A stretch of DNA of 5,509 nucleotides from an uncultured Eubacteriales bacterium (GTDB lineage: Bacteria > Bacillota > Clostridia > Peptostreptococcales > Anaerovoracaceae): contig CACXCQ010000247.1 of NCBI GenBank assembly GCA_902766185.1, positions 1 through 5,509 on the forward strand, in the 5' to 3' direction. The position numbers were made by a program, and so were the translations under genes. Each line of letters begins with the position of its first letter. Position 1 is the first letter of the stretch. Shown in pieces: positions 1 to 3,328 of this stretch. A model generated the notes under the pieces. That model was not told the DNA's origin, did no database searches, and saw only the letters and a program-made list of their open reading frames with translations.

Positions 1-274
1 AACGGCTGTTGTACCCCGCGGGGGCCCCTTCGGGCAGCCGCAGCTTCCGGGAACAGTCGAAATCCAGCGTATATACGGCCATCACATCCGGCTTGTGCCG
101 GGCGTCGATGGATTCCCGGATGATCTCGATGCGGCTCACCTCAGGAGCAGCATTCCCCCGTCCTCCGGTCTTTTTCAGCTTCCGCTTCAGCGCGGCCTCG
201 ATGTGCTCCATCCGGTGCTCCCTGTCCGCGTATTGCCGGGCGCTGATCTTCACTTCACTGATCCGGTATCTCAA
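1..274 (-). CDS. COG2509-type FAD-dependent dehydrogenase, N-terminal fragment (runs off left edge)
   Basis: Ninety-one codons of a gene that continues beyond the window. The fragment starts MRYRISEVKIS, has a charged helix (about residues 17-36) and then the segment SIDARHKPDVMAVYTLD (55-71). In my recollection this matches the N-terminal domain that precedes the FAD-binding Rossmann fold in the uncharacterised COG2509 FAD-dependent dehydrogenases. The glycine-rich FAD motif itself should lie past the edge and is not seen. The start is TTG at 274-272, overlapping the TGA stop of the upstream flavoprotein gene as TTGA, with AGGGAGG 11 bases upstream. An internal ATG (codon 22, at 211-209) also has a Shine-Dalgarno-like AGGGAG 6 bases ahead, but starting there would remove the first beta strand expected in this family. 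Co-location with a HI0933-family gene is common in clostridia, as I recall. The substrate is unknown. Family call is fairly likely; function is not assignable. Confidence 0.75.
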   Translation of the reverse strand, partial: MRYRISEVKISARQYADREHRMEHIEAALKRKLKKTGGRGNAAPEVSRIEIIRESIDARHKPDVMAVYTLDFDCSRKLRLPEGAPAGYNSR

Positions 275-1395
275 GGCTGCAGCGACCTCCCTTCCCGGAT
301 CTGCCGGCTCATGGCTTTGGCCGCCCGCATTCCGGTCTCCCAGGCGTTCTGCAGATTATACCCGCCGCACGGCCCCTGGATGTCCAGGATCTCCCCGGCA
401 AAGTACAACCCCGGGATCAGCGCGGACTCCATGGTGTCCCGGTGGATCTCCTCCAGCAGGATCCCGCCGGCAGTGCATTGGGCGTCCCGCCAGCCTTTGA
501 TCCCCAGCACCGGAAGGCGCCAGGCCTTGATGTGCTCCAGATCCACACGATCCGCCAGTTCTCTGGTCAGGATCCCGAAGGATGAGGTGCGTCCCGCGAT
601 CTCTTCCGCCGTAAAATCCGGTGCCAGATCCAGCTCCAGGCAGCACCGTTTGAATGCCTCCTGCGGTGCTTCGCCGTCCTCCGCCCGGATCAGGGGAGTC
701 AGGTTGAACACGCAGATCCCGGAAATGCCGTCCTCCGTGAACTGGATCTCCCCGCTCTCCTGCGCCAAAGCAGCGCCGTCCTTCAGCAGGGTGACTCTTC
801 CCCGGGCCCGGATTCCCTTCAGGTCCCTGAGCTCTCCGCACCGGATGCCGGTGAGAATGGGATAGAGCCTGGTGACGTGGTGCCCCAGGTCCTTTGCCAG
901 CCGGTACCCGTCTCCGGTGGTCCCGAACTGAGGCGCAGCCTTTCCGCCGGCGGCCAGAAGCACCGCCTTTGCGAAAACCGTCTCTTTCCGGCTGGTCCTG
1001 ATGCGAAAGCCGGCGTCCGCCGCCTCGATCCCGCCGCCGGTCACTTCGATGCTTTCCGCGGCGCAGTCCGTCAGCACCCGGCAGTCCGCGCCGGATACTG
1101 CCTCCTCCAGAGTCCGCACCACATCGGCTGCCCGTCCGGAATAGGGATAGTATCTGCCCTCCTCATCCGGGAATGCCTGAAGCCCGTGAGAAGCAAAAAA
1201 ATCCAGTGTCGCGCCGTGGCCCTGACATCCGGCGTTGGTCAGATTGCATCTGCCTCCGCCGGTGGCCAGGATCTTGCGACCCAGGATCTTATTCTTTTCG
1301 ATGACGCAGGTTCTGATCCCTCTGTCGATGGACGCCGCCGCCGCAAGTCCTGCGGCTCCGCCTCCGATGATACAGACATCAACCCTTAGACTCAT
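271..1395 (-). CDS. HI0933/BaiN-family NAD(P)/FAD-dependent oxidoreductase
   Basis: A 374-residue cytoplasmic flavoprotein. The N-terminus has a dinucleotide-binding fold: GGGAAG at 11-16 (GxGxxG) and Glu33 at the end of the second strand, expected to bind the FAD ribose. The family signature GGGRCNLTN follows at 46-54. Further family blocks are TTGDGYRLAKDLGH in the middle, GEIQFTEDGISGICVFNL, and the C-terminal FAD-contacting GEILDIQG (334-341) with CGGYN (343-347). This is the HI0933-like family that includes E. coli YhiN and the C. scindens protein BaiN; annotation pipelines also call it 'aminoacetone oxidase family', and its true reaction is generally unknown. The ATG at 1395 has AGGAG 9 bases upstream and overlaps the 3' end of the DUF308 gene by 17 bases. 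The protein is some 25-40 residues shorter than family members I recall, mainly in the helical region before CTAGGI (307-312). No bile-acid role should be inferred from the name. Confidence 0.9.
   Translation of the reverse strand: MSLRVDVCIIGGGAAGLAAAASIDRGIRTCVIEKNKILGRKILATGGGRCNLTNAGCQGHGATLDFFASHGLQAFPDEEGRYYPYSGRAADVVRTLEEAVSGADCRVLTDCAAESIEVTGGGIEAADAGFRIRTSRKETVFAKAVLLAAGGKAAPQFGTTGDGYRLAKDLGHHVTRLYPILTGIRCGELRDLKGIRARGRVTLLKDGAALAQESGEIQFTEDGISGICVFNLTPLIRAEDGEAPQEAFKRCCLELDLAPDFTAEEIAGRTSSFGILTRELADRVDLEHIKAWRLPVLGIKGWRDAQCTAGGILLEEIHRDTMESALIPGLYFAGEILDIQGPCGGYNLQNAWETGMRAAKAMSRQIREGRSLQP
286..292 (-). promoter_or_regulatory. Shine-Dalgarno for the TTG start at 274
   Basis: AGGGAGG reads on the minus strand inside the last codons of the HI0933-family gene, 11 bases ahead of the TTG. 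The spacing is slightly long but the core is strong. It supports the TTG start, which leaves no gap between the two flavoprotein genes. Confidence 0.55.
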
Positions 1396-2083
1396 CTACG
1401 ACTACTCCTATGGTTTCCATGATCTCCGCCTGCTCCTGGGCCTGTCTTGCCTCCTCCGCCCGGAGCTGCCGGCGCTGTTCCACAGCCTCCGGCGTCTCGT
1501 CTTCGCTGGTGATCTTCACCGGTTCATGCTTCCTGCGGTAAATGCGCATATAATCCTTCTTCTCGTGGGGCATGTTGATACCCAGCTCGATGATGTTGAT
1601 GCCCTGCATACAAAGGAACAGTCCCAGCAGGAACACCACGGTGAACCAGGATACCAGCGGGTTGATGAAGCCGAACAGACCCACGATCACGGTCAGTATT
1701 CCGGTGATCATCGTGGAGCGGAAGTTGCTCAGCTTCCGTTCCCGGTTGATGTGGGTGGCCGCTTCTATCCTGAGGATGCCGGATACCAGGACCCACATGC
1801 CGAAGACCATTGGGATGGCCATATCCACCACCAGCTGGTTGCAAAGCACCAGCACGCCAAGCATCATGGTGATCAGCGCGTCCACCAGGATCCATCCGTT
1901 GTTGTCGCCCTTGTTGTTCAGGCCGCGGCCGACCATGTAGGCCAGCATGTGGATGATCCCGTTGATGACCATCACGATTCCCACGACAAAAGCCAGCACC
2001 AGAAAAGTCTGCCCCGGGTTGATCAGGCAAAACACTCCTGTTGCCAGCATCAGGATTCCGCTCAATATTGTCAGTACTCTCAT
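1379..2083 (-). CDS. HdeD/DUF308-family integral membrane protein
   Basis: A 234-residue protein with six predicted transmembrane helices, at about residues 2-20, 25-48, 63-82, 87-106, 122-141 and 144-166, and a charged C-terminal tail (about 170-234). The helices form three hairpins that repeat with near-exact spacing of 60 and 59 residues: Gly16/76/135, Asn22/82/141, Gly35/95/154 and Gly42/102/161 align, and INPG (21-24) recurs as INPL (140-143). This architecture fits the HdeD/DUF308 family; E. coli HdeD is linked to acid resistance, but most members have no known function. The tail has a basic stretch around 175-190 and then a Glu/Gln/Arg/Ala-rich helix (about 196-224) that may form a coiled coil, probably in the cytoplasm by the positive-inside rule. 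ATG at 2083 has AGGAA 7 bases upstream. It lies 15 bases after the small membrane protein gene and overlaps the next gene by 17 bases. Confidence 0.87.
   Translation of the reverse strand: MRVLTILSGILMLATGVFCLINPGQTFLVLAFVVGIVMVINGIIHMLAYMVGRGLNNKGDNNGWILVDALITMMLGVLVLCNQLVVDMAIPMVFGMWVLVSGILRIEAATHINRERKLSNFRSTMITGILTVIVGLFGFINPLVSWFTVVFLLGLFLCMQGINIIELGINMPHEKKDYMRIYRRKHEPVKITSEDETPEAVEQRRQLRAEEARQAQEQAEIMETIGVVVDESKG
1405..1409 (-). promoter_or_regulatory. Ribosome binding site inside the DUF308 gene
   Basis: AGGAG lies 9 bases before the ATG at 1395 and is embedded in the 3' coding end of the DUF308 gene. It fixes the start of the flavoprotein and implies that ribosomes finishing the DUF308 gene pass over this initiation site. 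Confidence 0.6.
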
Positions 2084-2098
2084 CTACAAATTCCTCGT

Positions 2099-2248
2099 TT
2101 ACCAGATATCATCAAATTCCGCACTCTGATAGTGGTCTCCCTCCGGTTCCTTCGTGATCTCGACCTTCTCGATCAGCTTGAACAGGACGAACACCGCACC
2201 CAGTACGATAAACAGTTTTCTCAGCGTTTCGTTCAGCTTTACCAGCAT
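2099..2248 (-). CDS. Small single-pass membrane protein, 49 residues, unknown function
   Basis: An ORF from ATG (2248-2246) to TAA (2101-2099). The protein starts MLVKLNETLRK, has one hydrophobic segment (about residues 12-25, FIVLGAVFVLFKLI by core), then a charged, acidic tail ending EFDDIW. The reading frame has an in-frame TGA upstream and no alternative start between, so the ATG is forced. GGAAG sits 6 bases ahead of it. It lies just downstream of a plausible promoter and only 15 bases before the DUF308 membrane protein gene, so the two are probably co-transcribed and may work together at the membrane; that is inference from position. I recognise no family. Support for it being real is the fit of start, ribosome binding site, membrane segment and spacing. 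Because the hydrophobic core is short, it could be a marginal transmembrane helix or an amphipathic membrane anchor. Confidence 0.65.
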   Translation of the reverse strand: MLVKLNETLRKLFIVLGAVFVLFKLIEKVEITKEPEGDHYQSAEFDDIW

Positions 2249-2290
2249 TTTGTTCTTCCGCTCTCTTTCTTCACGTCATGATACATGTGT

Positions 2291-2319
2291 CTTATACTGT
2301 CCCTATTATCTTAACACAA
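2291..2319 (-). promoter_or_regulatory. Putative sigma-A type promoter for the small membrane protein/DUF308/flavoprotein unit
   Basis: On the minus strand, TTGTGT (2319-2314) is separated by exactly 17 bases from TATAAG (2296-2291). The -10 matches TATAAT at five of six bases and the -35 matches TTGACA at three of six. Transcription would start near 2284, giving a leader of roughly 36 bases to the ATG at 2248. It lies in the only sizeable intergenic gap of the window and is AT-rich against a GC-rich background. An overlapping alternative -10 (GATAAT) exists but lacks a convincing -35. Confidence 0.5.
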
Positions 2320-2332
2320 ACAGGGGCAGATG

Positions 2333-2356
2333 AAAAATGGAGTTTTGGTGAAACTC
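2333..2356 (-). terminator. Weak intrinsic terminator-like hairpin at the end of pfkA
   Basis: On the minus strand GAGTTT (2356-2351) and AAACTC (2345-2340) form a perfect 6-bp stem with a 5-base loop, followed after two bases by five T residues (2337-2333). The stem begins within the pfkA TGA stop codon. With only three G-C pairs the hairpin is weak, so it may attenuate rather than end the dnaE-pfkA transcript. There is no T-run on the other side, so it reads only in the minus direction. Confidence 0.42.
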
Positions 2357-3314
2357 AGGACAGCCTGGTGGCCAGATCGTAAAGGTCTTTGATGAATTCC
2401 CGCTTCATGTTCAGGGCTTCCTCCAGCTCGACGGAAATGACTTCCTCTCCCCGGACTCCCACAGCCCGGCTCTCCACGTCATCGTAGAGCAGCCGCGCCG
2501 CCTTCGCTCCTGTGACAGAGGCCAGCATCCTGTCCCTCTGGGTCGGGCTTCCGCCCCTCTGGATATAGCCCAGGACAACCTCCCGGGTCTCGATCCCGGT
2601 GACATCCTCCAGCCTTTGCACAAGCTCATTCGTTGCGATATCCACACCCTCCGCCTTGATGATCAGGTTATGGCGCTTGCCGGCCTGCTTTCCGCGCAGC
2701 ACCTCCCGGCAGATGCTGTTCACATCCACCGGGATCTCCGGCACCAGGATGAAGTCCGCCCCGCCGGTCAGCCCGGAATGCAGGGCGATGTCGCCGCAGT
2801 GGCGTCCCATGACCTCGATCACCGTGCAGCGCTCGTGGGATGAGGAGGTGTCCCGGATGTTGGAGATCAGATCCAGCACCGTGTTCACCGCCGTATCGAA
2901 TCCGATGGTGTAGTCCGTATACCCCAGATCGTTGTCGATGGTCCCCGGCACGCCCATGACCTTGATGCCCCGCTTCGCCAGCTGCAGACCGCCGGCAAAG
3001 GAGCCGTTTCCGCCGATGACCACCAGTCCTTCGATGCCGAAGGCGTTCAGGATATTCACCGCGTGATCCTGCCATTTCTCCTCCCGGAACCGCTTGCTCC
3101 GGGCGGTCCTCAGGATGGTCCCTCCCCGCTGCATGATATCGCCCACGGAATGCCACTTCATCTCCTCGATCTCGCCTTCCAGCAATCCCTCGTAGCCGTG
3201 GCTGATCCCGAACACTTCCATATCCAAAGACAGGCCGGTCCTCACCACTGCCCGCAGCGCGGCGTTCATGCCCGGCGCGTCTCCTCCGCTTGTCAGTACA
3301 CCGATTCTCTTCAT
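2355..3314 (-). CDS. pfkA: 6-phosphofructokinase (ATP-dependent type), glycolysis
   Basis: The 319-residue length is that of the bacterial PfkA group. It phosphorylates fructose 6-phosphate to fructose 1,6-bisphosphate in the cytoplasm, normally as a homotetramer. Motifs: TSGGDAPGMNA (8-18, nucleotide), Tyr41, Arg72 and Arg77 (ATP), GGNGS (101-105), PGTIDND (123-129, catalytic Asp127), RDTSSSHER (154-162), MGR (169-171), Glu222, and IQRGGSP (251-257). Gly104 and Gly124 favour ATP over pyrophosphate as donor. Oddities: Asn103 replaces the Asp that binds Mg in E. coli PfkA; Tyr250 stands for the fructose 6-phosphate-contacting His; and several effector-site residues differ (see findings). Catalytic Asp127 and the substrate arginines are kept, so it is probably active. 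ATG at 3314 has AAGGAG 8 bases upstream, overlapping the dnaE stop; the gap to dnaE is 12 bases. Identity is sure; nucleotide and effector behaviour are not. Confidence 0.97.
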   Translation of the reverse strand: MKRIGVLTSGGDAPGMNAALRAVVRTGLSLDMEVFGISHGYEGLLEGEIEEMKWHSVGDIMQRGGTILRTARSKRFREEKWQDHAVNILNAFGIEGLVVIGGNGSFAGGLQLAKRGIKVMGVPGTIDNDLGYTDYTIGFDTAVNTVLDLISNIRDTSSSHERCTVIEVMGRHCGDIALHSGLTGGADFILVPEIPVDVNSICREVLRGKQAGKRHNLIIKAEGVDIATNELVQRLEDVTGIETREVVLGYIQRGGSPTQRDRMLASVTGAKAARLLYDDVESRAVGVRGEEVISVELEEALNMKREFIKDLYDLATRLS

Positions 3315-3322
3315 CTTCTTCT

Positions 3323-3328
3323 CTCCTT
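3323..3328 (-). promoter_or_regulatory. pfkA ribosome binding site overlapping the dnaE stop codon
   Basis: AAGGAG uses the last two bases of the dnaE TAA stop (3329-3327) and lies 8 bases before the pfkA ATG. This arrangement favours re-initiation by ribosomes that have just finished dnaE, in line with a dnaE-pfkA operon. Confidence 0.7.

Noticed and set aside
14..28. Overlapping perfect palindromes CCCCGCGGGG and GGGGCCCC
   Set aside because: They encode Gly-Ala-Pro-Ala-Gly codons of the left-edge gene with GC-rich third positions; no T-run follows and a site or terminator here is not needed to explain them.
95..865. Plus-strand reading frame of 256 codons
   Set aside because: Antisense to both flavoprotein genes, with no recognisable motif and biased Ser/Arg/Pro content.
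271..1395. Assigning the flavoprotein to bile-acid dehydroxylation (baiN)
   Set aside because: The family is broad, no other bai genes are present in the window, and the neighbours are housekeeping genes; similarity to BaiN alone does not give the function.
2271..2279. Minimal upstream ORF ATG-ACG-TGA ahead of the small membrane protein gene
   Set aside because: Two codons with no good ribosome binding site; easily due to chance in a short leader.
1235..2281. Long plus-strand reading frame (348 codons), rich in His, Asp and Gln
   Set aside because: It lies antisense to the flavoprotein start, the whole DUF308 gene and the small membrane protein gene, all of which have family motifs or clear gene structure. 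It begins with TTG, and its His/Asp/Gln-rich make-up is what antisense reading of hydrophobic codons gives.
2277..2287. CATG-ATA-CATG inverted repeat near the predicted transcription start
   Set aside because: The arms are only four bases and CATG is itself a palindrome; extension of the arms fails, so an operator call is not supported.
2355..3314. Possibility that the PFK is pyrophosphate-dependent
   Set aside because: PPi enzymes typically have Asp at the Gly104 position and Lys at the Gly124 position; both are Gly here, so ATP use is the better reading despite Asn103.
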